From the NCBI GenBank assembly GCA_963969595.1, contig OZ018409.1, positions 7,578,520-7,642,519 on the forward strand: a stretch of 64,000 bases of DNA, in the 5' to 3' direction. The DNA comes from Neckera pumila. Lineage: Eukaryota > Streptophyta > Bryopsida > Hypnales > Neckeraceae. A program made the position numbers and the translations under genes. The stretch's first letter is position 1. The number at the start of each line of letters is the position of its first letter. This document shows, one piece after another, positions 36,511-48,100 of this stretch. The notes below the pieces were generated by a model. The model was given only the letters and a program-made list of their open reading frames with translations, did no database searches and was not told where the DNA came from.

Positions 36511-37268
36511 TTCCATCTAAAATATATGGATATTTTAGATTTTCCTTCTATCCTGTATCTACTTCTACTTAACAATTTTTTAAAGAATGAAAATTATGTT
36601 TTTTTTGTTTTTTTTGTTTTTTTCTCTCTAGACTCTCAACTCAATTCTCCACTAAAAAGATTTAAAGCTCAAAACTCTATAGTGAAAAAAATTTAAGTTC
36701 AAAATGTTCAAAGTCAAAAAATCTAGTCCCGCAATGTGCTGGAAAACTTGTATTTTTCACTTTAAATGCAGATATCTTGCAATCTGTGTGGTTAAAACTT
36801 CTGAATTTTTTTCCATCCACCTTCATACTATTTAGGTGTAAGATCCTATGATTAGATGTGGAAAAAAAACATTTTTCAATTTCTTTAGTTTTTGCTATAG
36901 AAATGGCAGTTTTGAGTATTTTTTGGCAAAAAAAAGGGCCTTGATCCTCTAGGGGTTAACTAGATTTCAGCTTCATCACCTTTAAATTGCGATAAATATT
37001 GTAGTAAGAATTTTTTTTTGCATGCATTGAAGGGGTGCAAGGAATTTTCAACTAGATTTCAGCTTCATCACCTTTAAATTGCAATAAATATTGTAGGAAG
37101 AAATCTTTTGCATTCTGTTTTTTGAAGGTGAATCTTAACACTAATGACATTTAATAACCACGCCAAATTTCAAAACATGCAAGTCTCTATATTTATGTGG
37201 AGACAAGGATTTGAAGTTTGTCTCTACGGTGACTGGCAAGTTTACTCTGATAGGAACAACAACGTGCA

Positions 37269-37414
37269 ACTAAGGTAGACAGACCCAGTCCCAACCCTTT
37301 AACAATCTCAACCCCAATGTACCAAGGGAGTTCATTTTAATTCTGAAATGAACTCCTTGGGTACATAGGGGTTGGAATTATAACAGGGTCGGCATTGAGT
37401 CTGTCTACCTTAGT
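37269..37414. mobile_element. Foldback MITE, 146 bp
   Basis: Arms of about 68 bp pair almost end to end: ACTAAGGTAGACAGAC at the left, GTCTGTCTACCTTAGT at the right, with ACCAAGGGAGTTCATTT and AAATGAACTCCTTGGGT at the centre. No coding capacity. Confidence 0.8.
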
Positions 37415-38543
37415 ATCGGCAATCTGAAGTGACGTAGAAAAACACAGCACAGGCACAGCACAGTGGAGTTCAATGCAGCCATTTCCAGATCAGCAACTTG
37501 TTGGGAAGAAAAAAGGACCAAGCTTTGAACTGCTCCACTGCACTCTCCAATAAATAAGTTAGTGAACGAATTAACAGGAGGCCAATTCCTCCATGATTGC
37601 GCTCCAGATTGTGCTCGCTCCAATCTTTGGTCCATGTACAGTTGGGGCTCCTTGCTGCTCCTGAGCGAGAGTGAATGCATACCTACCTCCAAAGTTCTCG
37701 TACAATTTTCTAAAGAGAGGGCCTACTGTGAAGTATGGGTTTCAGGCCTACACTGTGTTGCAGAGCCTTTGACTTTGGCAATTCACAGGAAGAAGGGCCA
37801 TTATGATAAGTTTGAAGGGCCTGCACCCTTCAGTGGTACACATACCTAGTTAATCCATAATCCGTACTGCCTCCCCCCCTGTCGCATTTTGACATGGCAT
37901 GGCTTTTGTCTTTGTTTTTAACCTTTTTTTTTCTCCCAGGCATTGAAACCTCTTGTCTTTTCTGGTCCAGCAAACCCAGAACTTATTTAATGTTCGCTCA
38001 TCACCCCATCGGTGGGAGGAACTTGCTCCCTCTAATCCTTTAGTGATAATCATCTTTGATTGGCAAATCGCGTGATTAATTTCGTATGTCATGTTCATGT
38101 ACTGGTCTTTCCATCTTGTTGAGAATGTGTCTCATTAACTTCCCATCCCATCCATAGTGGGGATTTAAATCTGCCATGACCTCATTCAAATGAACTTGGG
38201 ACTAGTACTTCAATTTTGGGGGCCGCGCATTCATTAAGCTGGTGTTTCCTTGATGAGGGGGAGGGAGGTGGCAATTGGCATCCCCACATGAAGTTGAATT
38301 GTTGATATTCTCTGATCAATTGGTTATGAACTTATGATCCATGACCAATTGCAAGTCAATGGGATGGCGATGTGCTCTCTGGGACTTCTGCCACCACCTT
38401 ATCAGTGATTACGACATTGCAAGTCGAGCTCCTGGAGGTTGATGACCATGGCTGCAGGTCCACAGAATGCACCATCACCACACAAGTAGCACATTCAAGC
38501 TTTTGTAAAACAGCTCCCATTATCTTATTTCTCACAGAAAAAA

Positions 38544-38576
38544 AGGAGAGAGAGAGAGAGACACGCACACACACAA
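38544..38576. repeat. (GA)n/(CA)n microsatellite
   Basis: GAGAGAGAGAGAGAG runs directly into ACACGCACACACACA, upstream of the PNGase A promoter region. Confidence 0.85.
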
Positions 38577-38680
38577 ACTTACAGAAACAGCTTGCACATC
38601 TTATTAGTGTCTGTCTTAGTGGCGGAGTTTATTAAGCTAATCCATGTGCTAAGTTAAGCGAAACGTGGCTGCTGCGATGA

Positions 38681-38688
38681 TATATAAA
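38681..38688 (+). promoter_or_regulatory. Candidate TATA box of the PNGase A gene
   Basis: TATATAAA in the first GC-richer stretch upstream of the amidase gene. Transcription would begin near 38710. The resulting leader would be long (about 730 nt of exon before the inferred intron), so another start further downstream is possible. Confidence 0.4.
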
Positions 38689-39437
38689 GCGAATGCGACA
38701 GGGACCCACTCAGCTACAGTTGCGAATTGCGTTGCTCCTTCGGAATCCCTTTCCGCCAATGCAAAAGGAACGCCTCCGCGCGAGATTGTGTGCATGTTAA
38801 GTTTAGGGCAAATCGCTCTTGCGCACAAGTTTGAGAGTCTGTTGAGGGACGTGGAGTGGACTGGGTAAACCGAAGGTAACCACGAGAGTAGAACTTTGGG
38901 CACATCAGTCTAGTCTAGGAATTCTGTTCCCGGCCCGTGTCTTTGTCGGGAGTTTCCGGTCAACTCCTGTGCAGCAGTGTTGATTCTATTGCGCCTTTTG
39001 TGTTGTCGCTAGATTTGAGGTGGGAAAGAGAGATGCAGGCGCAAGCGCAGGCGTGATACTTGACACATTCACATTCTTCCTGATGAGAAGGACAGCGTTG
39101 CCAGTGAGGCTGCCCCACACATCTTCTCTCTGCTTGCCGGTGTTGTTGCAAGCCCATGTACTTCCTTCGTCACACACGCCGGAGAGAGAAGAGATGGACG
39201 GAGGCAAGGGAGCAGCGCCTGATGTGTGGGCAGGCAGGACAGGATAGATGTGATGCACCCGTGAGTGAGGTACAGTGATTGAAGGGGTGATGATATATTG
39301 ATCTTGCGGAGTATGTCTTCGGAAGCTCACCCTCATTGGGAACGAGCTCCCTTTCATCGCATGGAGAAACTCGTCATCGTCGTCACCGCAGCAGCAGCAG
39401 CAGCAGCAGTGTGCAGATGTCGTCCTGTTCTCTGCAG

Positions 39438-40116
39438 GTATGCTGGACTAATCTCTTACAACGTTTTCCCACTTTTGACCCACTTTTTGAATGGATATGG
39501 CGGTAATTCCAATGGTACCAGGCTGGGTAGGAAGATGGGGATTCACGGAAGCGTTAGAGAACGTGCTTTTCACGACAATTTTTTGAGTTTGGGCAATTGT
39601 CAGTTGTGATTATAATGCAAATTATGCTCTTTGGGAATCCTCGTAAAGCAGATGGGCTCTATGAAACCTAACCAGAACACTTTTCATGGAGTTTTGATTC
39701 GAGTCGTTTTTACTCGATACGATTGGTGAATGCTGGGTTTGTGAGTTGTAGAGCAGGGTTTGACGCTTGAGCTCTGAGTTCTGAGAGGGTGACAACTCCG
39801 GATATCACGCTGGCCGTAGTACTGGACTGGGTCAGTCACCTCGCACCTGCACTCTTCGGTCTATCAGTCAGCCAGCAATCGAGTATGCGAGGTTTAGCAT
39901 TTCGTACTATGAATGTCATTCGTTCCTTGGAAACAGTTGAATGGGAAAAGGTTACGGTTTTATGAAATTTGGCAATCCACCTGGGTTACCCAGTTTTGAA
40001 ATGTTGTTCAAATTCGATGATGCCCCAATATCCCGCGTTTGTGGTTTAATAGATATGTACGAAACGATGCTCCGGATCCCGGATTGCTGAAAACTCTGAG
40101 GTTTGTGTGTTTGCAG
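39438..40116 (+). other. Inferred 5'UTR intron of the PNGase A gene
   Basis: Donor TCTGCAG|GTATGC and acceptor TTTGTGTGTTTGCAG|ATTG bracket 679 bases. The start codon lies 22 nt after the acceptor. A (CAG)n/(AGC)n run at 39389-39409 lies in the exon before the donor. Confidence 0.55.
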
Positions 40117-40138
40117 ATTGTTGCGAAATCCCACGCTA

Positions 40139-41923
40139 ATGGAGTCGCACGACGGATCGAGCAAACGTCGGGTGTCGTCCGCGTTGCGCGTAATCGTGTT
40201 GCTCGCATTGCTCATTGACAGTCCCGGCCACGCCTCCGATGTGAGGCACCCGAGCTTTTGGAATGCAAAGACCGCGGCTGCCGCGCGCGACTACGAGCGG
40301 GGCGAGCAAGAGCGGCAGGAGTTTTTCGAGGTGACGAAGCCGGTGGACATTCCGCACGGATCACGCGAGCTTTGCTCGCAAGTGCTGCTGCACCACACAT
40401 TCGGCAATACGATCAACGACCCTCCGACTCTTCGTCAGTACACCCCGGCGCGGCACTGCGGCGATGACATCCAGTGGACGCTCGTGTTGCTTCGATGGCA
40501 CGCGACTTGCAAGGGCCGCCAGTTCGACCGCATCTCTGCCGTCTGGCTCAGTGGCGTGGAGATTTTCCGCACCTGCACCGCGGAGCCCACTCCACAAGGG
40601 ATTGACTGGACCGTGGAGAAAGACGTGACGCGATTCGCGTCGCTCTTTCGCGTGCCGCAGCTGCTAGCGCTTGAGCTTGCGAATGTGGTGGACGACACCT
40701 ATACGGGCCTCTACAACGTCACGCTCTCCGCGCATTTCTACGCGGGCGCGGGTGACAAGCCTAGAGACGTCGCGTCGAGCCACGGCGACGTCGCGGACGT
40801 GATCCTCCCGTTCGCGGAACTCTCCCCGCTCAACGGCGGCTACTGGTTCCAGCTCCAGAACGAAAGCGACGTGCACACGCAAGAGCTCCGAATCCCACGA
40901 AACGCCTACCGCGCAATCCTCGAGATTTGCGTCTCATTCCACGGACCCGACGAATTCTGGTACACGAATCCCCCTAACGACTTCCTCACGGCCAACAATC
41001 TCACCGACATCGCCGGCAACGGCACTTTTCGTGAGGTTCTCCTCTCCATCGACGGCCTGCTCGCGGGCGTCGTGTACCCTTTCCCCGTTTTCTACACGGG
41101 TGGAGTTGACCCTTACTTCTGGCGCCCGATCTCCGCCATCGGCTCCTTCGTCCTCCCCACCTACGACGTCGACGTCACGCCCTTCCTCGCGCATCTCGTC
41201 GACGGGCGCGCCCACAAATTCGCCGTCACCGTCACGAACGCCCTCCCATACTGGCTCCTCAGCGCGAATCTCCACCTCTGGCTCGACCCAGCTCTCGAAT
41301 CCACCACGGGCGCTCTTCTCGAGCACTCCGCGCCCGATCTCACCTTCCACCCCACCTCCCGATTCCACAACCTGGACGGGAAATTCGTGGCCGTCGCGTC
41401 GCGCACGCTCTCCTACAAAGGCTGGATCGAATCCTCCCTGGGCAACCTCACCACCACGGCGTCGTACTCCTACCGATTCTCAAACACACTCGTGTACTCC
41501 GACGGCGCGACGACGAGCTCCGTGCACCAGGAAAGCCACACGGAGGCCAAAGTGGTGGTGAAATCCGAGGCGAAGGACTTGGTGTACCACCACCGCGTTC
41601 TGAAGTTCCCGTTGCGAATCTCCTACCAAGAGACGGACTACGAGAACAAGACGGTGTTCGTGAGAGCCGCGATCGAGCAAGGGTGGCAGGAAGATTTGCA
41701 GGAGCAAGGATATGGGCGAAGCGAGTTTAGTACGCTGCGAAACGTGCAGCGCTGCAAGGGGGAGTTGAGCATTCCGCCGAAAGGGGCTATCAGTGGCGTG
41801 GCCACCACGAAGCAGAAGTATGCGTTCGAGAGCAGCGAGGGGTGTTACTTCCGCTCTGTGGCTGCGGCCAACTACACATTTCTGTACGACCAGTCCAGTC
41901 GCCGCTGTAGCTACACCTCCTAG
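40139..41923 (+). CDS. Peptide-N4-(N-acetyl-beta-glucosaminyl)asparagine amidase A (PNGase A) family protein
   Basis: 594 residues in one exon. Plant PNGase A releases N-glycans from glycopeptides in the secretory pathway. The family is seen in ELANVVDDTYTGLYNVT, in the conserved GVVYPFPVFYTGGVDPYFWR (about residues 306-325) with PISAIGSF just after, and in LLSANLHLWLD further on. A hydrophobic stretch at residues 20-29 (LRVIVLLALL) looks like a signal peptide or anchor. Seven or so NxS/T sites (NVT, NES, NLT, NGT, NKT, NYT) fit a luminal glycoprotein. The first ATG (40139) is chosen because the frame above it has no ATG and crosses a likely splice acceptor at 40116. The coding exon is much GC-richer than its AT-rich surroundings, especially at third positions. 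Length and architecture match the plant family; I cannot name the catalytic residues. Confidence 0.9.
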   Translation: MESHDGSSKRRVSSALRVIVLLALLIDSPGHASDVRHPSFWNAKTAAAARDYERGEQERQEFFEVTKPVDIPHGSRELCSQVLLHHTFGNTINDPPTLRQYTPARHCGDDIQWTLVLLRWHATCKGRQFDRISAVWLSGVEIFRTCTAEPTPQGIDWTVEKDVTRFASLFRVPQLLALELANVVDDTYTGLYNVTLSAHFYAGAGDKPRDVASSHGDVADVILPFAELSPLNGGYWFQLQNESDVHTQELRIPRNAYRAILEICVSFHGPDEFWYTNPPNDFLTANNLTDIAGNGTFREVLLSIDGLLAGVVYPFPVFYTGGVDPYFWRPISAIGSFVLPTYDVDVTPFLAHLVDGRAHKFAVTVTNALPYWLLSANLHLWLDPALESTTGALLEHSAPDLTFHPTSRFHNLDGKFVAVASRTLSYKGWIESSLGNLTTTASYSYRFSNTLVYSDGATTSSVHQESHTEAKVVVKSEAKDLVYHHRVLKFPLRISYQETDYENKTVFVRAAIEQGWQEDLQEQGYGRSEFSTLRNVQRCKGELSIPPKGAISGVATTKQKYAFESSEGCYFRSVAAANYTFLYDQSSRRCSYTS

Positions 41924-42060
41924 CTAGGGAGGGCATGGGATTTCGTATCCTAATTATGAATTAGTTAGCCTAGTTTAGCCATTCATTTGATTAGAAACTG
42001 GAATAATTTATCTTGTAGACCAGAACAGGATTCAGCAGTGATCGAGCCGGCGGAGTCTTC

Positions 42061-42735
42061 GAGGATTGCAAGCTTAGTGAAATTTGTTGATGCGGCGACG
42101 TGCACCGAATCTCCATACAGGTGGGCTATCAGCTTCATTCTCTCCCAATTTGTTCAAAACTTGGAGCCCATAACATTATTCAGCAATTGGTCTTCGGTGT
42201 CTTGAGGATTGCAGCTCAATTTACTGATATGACATGCACCTGATCTCCGGGATACAATTAGCCGCCGCCTTCATACTCTCATTCAACGTGGGGCTAAACT
42301 TGTAGCCCATAACACTATTCAGTAGAAAGCTGGCAATCTCTTTGGGCGGTTGTGGAGGATTGTAGTTAAATTTGTTGACAAGACATGCACCAAATCTGCA
42401 TACAAGCAGCTTGTCGGCTTCATATTCTCCTTTCAACTTGGTGTAGACAAGTTCTCTATAGCATTATTCAACAAACTCTTCAACAATGAGTTTGGCCATG
42501 TCTTTGGGAGTCCTTGAGGATTGCAGTCAAATTTGTTATACTAAACACACCAAATTTCTAAGCAAAGAACTTTGGCTCGGCTTCCAACTTGGTCTAAATT
42601 TGTACTCCCTCTGTCTCAAAATCATATGGGTGTTTTCTTTGTAAAATACAAAGGAAACACTAATATTATTTTGAGATAGAAGGGATATCCCATAACATTA
42701 TTTAGCAATGATCTAATGATGTCTTTAGAAGTCCT
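42061..42735. repeat. Degenerate 150-bp tandem repeat (4 units plus a tail)
   Basis: Units start with GAGGATTG at 42061, 42204, 42355 and 42516 (spacing 143, 151, 161). Shared blocks are AATTTGTTGA...ACATGCACC, CTTCATACTCTC, CTTGTAGCCCATAACA(T/C)TATTCA and GTCTTTGGGAGTCCT. On the minus strand one unit keeps an open frame (42221-42436). It lies just downstream of the PNGase A gene and may be relic coding repeats. Confidence 0.75.
42605..42685 (+). mobile_element. Stowaway-like MITE (81 bp)
   Basis: Terminus CTCCCTCTGTCTCAAAAT and near-complement ATTTTGAGATAGAAGGGA, with TA outside both ends (42603-42604 and 42686-42687). The CTCCCTC start and TA duplication are those of Stowaway (Tc1/mariner-derived) MITEs. 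Removing it and one TA restores TTTGTATCCCATAACA, as in the neighbouring repeat units. Confidence 0.85.
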
Positions 42736-42739
42736 AGTG

Positions 42740-43884
42740 TCATCTGGGTGGATTATGTTGCTTGTTGTAGGAACTACAAAAAATGGTTGATATACATCCA
42801 AGCATGTTGTAAGAGCGAATTTTGCCTATTTTTTAGTGGTGTGACTAGTGTAGTCACTTTGTACTTAATGAATTTTGTGCAAGGTTTGAAATAGTTCATG
42901 AAGGGGTAGTGAAGAAAGGAAAATTTGGAAATTTAAAGATCTAATTTCTAGTTTTTTTTGAAGCTATAATTTAGTTTGCCTTTACTCTACATCTTCTTCC
43001 CTACCATAAATTCTCAAAGGTTAACAATTGTAGTAAAATTTAGTCACTTTGGACAAAAGAGAAGAAGAATTTTTGTTGACATAGGCTATGTGCAGGGAAG
43101 TTAGAATAGGGCCTTCTCTGAAAAGCCAAAGTGATAGAGACAAAGCCTTGTAGCTACATGTTGATAGGTAGTTTACTAAATACATATAGGTCCAAATGAT
43201 TGTACAACCAACTATCCAGTTTCTACTTGCTTTCTAACTTGGTCAATAGTTTCTAACCTACAAAGCCTCTTTCATTAACCTCCAAAATCTATTTGTTGAA
43301 TTTTGAGCTACGAAGAGAAGCAAAATATTAATTCTTTTGATTTTTGGGATAATATAGTCTAGTTGAAAAATGGTATGTCATTTGCCATCAATTATGAATG
43401 TTAGAATAAGGTAGAGTAGAATGAATTGTTTCCAAGCAAATTCCGTTGGTGGTCACCATTGTTTAGTTAGAGAAGATTGAGTTTTTGGATCATGCATAGG
43501 CAAATTGTGGCATAGTTTGGGTGAAGTGTAAGAATGGTCTTTGAATATTAGGTTTGATTTATAAGAAGAAAAAAATGGAGGTTCCATTTTATAAAAATAG
43601 GAAAAAAGTCCTGGCCAAATTCATAATTTGGTGGTCTGCTTTGGAGCTTATATCAATTTGATGGTAAGTTTTCAATTTGGACCTACAATCATGACCACTA
43701 CCAAGAGTATAACATTATTGAAGTAAAAATGATGTAACTCATTGTTCATGAATACTATTTTTTGTTTATTAGATGGCTTTTTTTAATTTGTCACTTTTGT
43801 ACTAATTGACATTTGATTCTTTGGGCTCATGGTATGAATCCTTCAATTGTTTAATGTTTTGGAAGAACTAATTGAATGCTTCAC

Positions 43885-43952
<68 letters not shown>

Positions 43953-45161
43953 ACTTATGATAAAGTGGTGGGAAGATGGTAGAGTTGGTATTAGATAAAT
44001 TATGGCCTATAACTTATATATATTTCATTCATTTCTTTTTTGAAACTCGATTTAACATAATATTAAGTCTAATGTGTGCAATTTTATAAAAATAAAATTT
44101 CATATTTCTTTTTCAAATTTTTGTCCTAATTTCAATGATCTAGAATTTTATATTTTGTAAAATACATCTATTTATTATATAAGTTTGTTAAGGTGCACTT
44201 TTGAATAGACAAATGATTATAGCTCATCCATCCTAAACTGTCCTTGTTGTCCTACTACTACCATTTTGAATCATTGTCTACATTTAAAGAATCACTGTCT
44301 ATATAAATCAAGGATTCTGAAATGAAACCAAGAAGGCCTATTAGGTCAAAGCAATCATGTAAAGCAACTATATAGATCTTTTGTGTGTCATATCCACTAG
44401 ACTATGTGCTTCACATTCATTTTGAAAATGTGCAAGCTACTTTGAATTGTAGTCCCCACAATAAATGCACCACTTAATTGCTCTAAATTCAAGATTCTCA
44501 TCCAAAGTTACAATCCATTTTCTTGCATGTTGCGTGCTAGTGAGTTCTCAATGGTGGAAGCAAAACTAGGGATGAAACTCAAGAGAGCTCCATTTTAGAT
44601 CAAAAAGGAGTTTGATCCCTAGTTCTCTCTTATTTGCTTTTCTAAGGGAAAGAAATCCCAGTTCCTCCCACTTCACAATGAACTCTAATATATGCAAGTT
44701 TTCAGTACTGTCACTCATTGTCACTGTTTAGTGTTGCATACACTGTGCTACTACAATCAGCAATAGCCAAGAATGCAACGACTAACATTCATGGTGTAGA
44801 TTCTTCCAAGTTCCAACGTGACGCTCAAAATAACGAGAATGATATAACCTCACATGTCAGTGACTGCAACGAATTCACTAAAACGAAATTTTGAGTGTAC
44901 AGACTTACAAAACAATGTTTACTCTGATAGTATGATTTCTCCTGCAAATGGTTCCATGTCCGAGATGGAACAAGACATATTAACTACAAGCGTGCAGGCT
45001 CAAATCTGTTCTCTAAATTATCAAAAGAGATGCACTACCTGAGGTGATCAATTAAAAGTGTAAACAAATTAAAGAGTGCAAAAAGTTGACCACAAAGTTG
45101 AGAAGAAAAAGAATTAATGGCTATTGTAATTACAGAGAATCATGATAAGATACAACTAAAA
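42740..45161. other. Intergenic DNA with an (AT)n microsatellite
   Basis: AT-rich with no gene. An (AT)n run of about 64 bases spans 43884-43948. The last kilobase may include the 3'UTR of the minus-strand gene that follows. Confidence 0.45.
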
Positions 45162-48100
45162 TCACGGTTGGCGTTCAGGAAGCAGTCTTGCCAGTTTTCC
45201 CAATAAACGCGTCGGCAGTGATCTCTCCTGTACCAAAACATGCTGCGTGAGAACGGAGAACAGGCATATTACAGTCACGAGAGTACGTGTATCCACGATT
45301 CAATGCTGCACCAAAAGGCCGGAAATTCTTACAGGATCCTGGTCTCGTGTTTGCTTTAATAGAACTATGGCATCCTCCACCCTCCCTTTCACTAACACTG
45401 AGAAATCAAGCCACGGAATCGACCAAATTAGACTTAAATGTCATTTTATATTTTCTGTAGAAAACCGCAATTCAACTTATCCTGACTTTTCAATCATCTT
45501 TGACGTGCTAGTACAACCACGTTAATTAGTCAAAAGCATTCCCGTCCTAGAAAATAACAACGGAATCGACCATGGAATAGAATTTAGTAAAAAAGAAACA
45601 GAATACGTGAAAAATGGTGATAGAACTTACTGTACATGTCCTTGCACTGCACATCACGCAATACGGGAGCACAACAGCAACACACAAGTGAATCCTCCCA
45701 ATTAGTAGCATAGAAAGGATTCATCCTAGATATCAATTACAGTGATGAGTCAAGTCAGATCTGAACAAAACTGGCATATGAATTCTTACTTCCTTTCGAT
45801 CCTTTAGATTACACTTATATTCAGCTGTGTCCACAGGTTCTGCAAAATGGATGTAGATACGCTCCAAATTTGGAACAGGAATAAGACTGCACATGACAAT
45901 AACAGTTAATGTATGACATCAAAGAGTACAGTATTTGTCTTCAAAACCAAAAAAACGTTGAGGTTAAAACTCCGACCGAATCAGCGACCCACAATAAAAT
46001 TCTGGTAAATCCTAATATACCTCGGTAAACCTAGTACAGGCAATGCTGTCAGGGGGTAAATACTCTCCATGCCAATATCAAGCCGCTTGTATAACTCTTT
46101 TATAAAGGGCCCAAGAGGAGAGTTGAGAAAATCATCCGCGTCGAACAAAATTTTATACCTGAGATCATATTCAAACCTCACAGTAAATGCGACACATTCA
46201 AAACCACTATGGAAAGTTCCCACGTTACATATACTTGATAATGTCAACTGAAAACATATTAACAAATTGAGACACTGAGTTCTGTAATTATACAACAATT
46301 GGAGCTATCTCTATTATTGCAAATATATTTAAGCTATCTGGTGGTTGCCAGAATCGTGAAAGTATTATCTTACGCATCATCTGCTCCCAGGATCCCAAAA
46401 GGAACAATTATAGCGTTTAAACGACTAGCCATGCGTACAAAATCAACTCCCTCTTTCCACATCAGCTTATACTCCTCCCCCTACACACAAGTGAAGCCAA
46501 AGGATCCAGTTAATAGCACCCATATTAGTGCAAATCACATCGCCAAAATGAAAAAAATAAACCCTTCAAAAATCGAAAGAAATCTTCAGTCTGAAATTAA
46601 ATGAGTGCGATCACAGGTCAACTTCCCAAAGGAAATAAACTATTACCAAAGCATGAACAAAACACTTACTTTCCGCTTACAAACTTCTCGCGCACCACCT
46701 GGAAATAATAGAACGGCTTCTCCATCCTGGAAATATACCAACATACGAGTGTTTTCAGAATGAAAACAGTGGCGAATTTTCATATTCCTAGCTTGGTTCA
46801 CCACCTGGCAGTCCAAGTGGCAACATTCGATCCACACTTGGACTGCCATAGCCTAGCTACAAATAAAGCATAAGCCACTCACATGGCATAGTTTGGGCAT
46901 AGTTCATGGGAGCAATTCAAAAGTAAATAAAGGATAAACTTAGGAATGCTGCTAATGTAACCAAGGTAGACTGAACGCGGGTTCGAAGTTAACCTTAAGC
47001 AGCTTATACGCCGAAAAGTTGGATGCCTTCACATTCCCGTACCTCTCAAATACGGCCCCTATGGGAGTTGCCCAGTGACCTGGATGAGCTAATCCGCGTA
47101 CCCGGAAACCCCTCTTGAAAATCTGCAATAGATTCATAGAAGGAAAAAGCATGTCAGAGAAAGGGATAACACTCCGAGAAAGCGAACAATTAGGAGCACC
47201 TAGGGATAAAACCACAAGAAACTTACAGGGACAAGAAGACTCACCTCATGAACGAGAATAGGTGAATCGTAGAAGCCGAATATAGTATGGTTACCTACGA
47301 AAAGTACTGGTCTCTTTGGCTGAAAAAGAAAAAGAAAATTCATTATACGCAATGCCAGACAACCTCGAACAGAGGCATATATTTACCACTTTCTCGTGAA
47401 TTAAAATACCTGAATAGCTTGACTGAAAATCCAAACCAAATTTTACAATTGATACAAAAAAAATAATACGTCCACCAATTCAAGTACCGATCTATAACCT
47501 AAGGGCAATCGATACATCTGACAATCTAGACAAAAATGTGGAACATCACAAACCTCCATTTCTGGATTTGGTAGAGAATCTGCCCCCGTAACAAGAGGTG
47601 AGGTAAGTATCTGCAGTTCACGAAGCAGATCTTATGAGAGTTAACTATAATCTCGCTCTCCATCACAACACAAGAAGTACGGAGTGCAGATAGCCAAGGA
47701 ATGCCCTAGTCCAAGATATGCATGCTGGCAAGATATACACGGCATCCATCGTTTTAAAACAGTTTGAACTGACAGCATGAGGTACAGAGATACAGCTTAG
47801 CCGATAAGTAATTAATAGCTTACCCTCCACGGCTCCAAGATTTGCCCCATTTCATCATACCGTTCATCTGCAAGAGTATGCTTTCTCTTTTGCAAGTTGC
47901 TAGCTTTTTGAGAATCCACTTCCGAATGAGAAGCTCCCTCGACTGCTTGTGAGGCGGACGGTCTCATTTCTTTAAGGGGAGAGGGAAATCCATTTTTTTC
48001 CAATAAATCTGACAAGTCGATCGAATCCTCGAAAAGAAGTGTGTGACCACTGCAAATGACATTAACACAAAGCTGACAGTTATAATTCCAAAAATCCACA

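Larger units (their letters stand above)
35250..36955 (+). mobile_element. E-family element interrupted by two Helitrons
   Basis: The left end is truncated. The right end GATCCTCTAGGGG is followed by TTAA (36956-36959). The host reads ...GTGCATTTTAA to 35452 and resumes TTCCATCTAAAATAT at 36511. Undisturbed copies read this junction continuously (TTTTTAATTCCAT at 52950). Confidence 0.8.

Noticed and set aside
40934..41561. Open frames on both strands inside the PNGase A coding exon
   Set aside because: GC-rich third positions leave alternative frames open; only the + frame from 40139 shows family motifs.
43884..43948. CRISPR-like or regulatory array
   Set aside because: A simple (AT)n microsatellite; no spacer structure anywhere in the window supports CRISPR, and the genome is eukaryotic.
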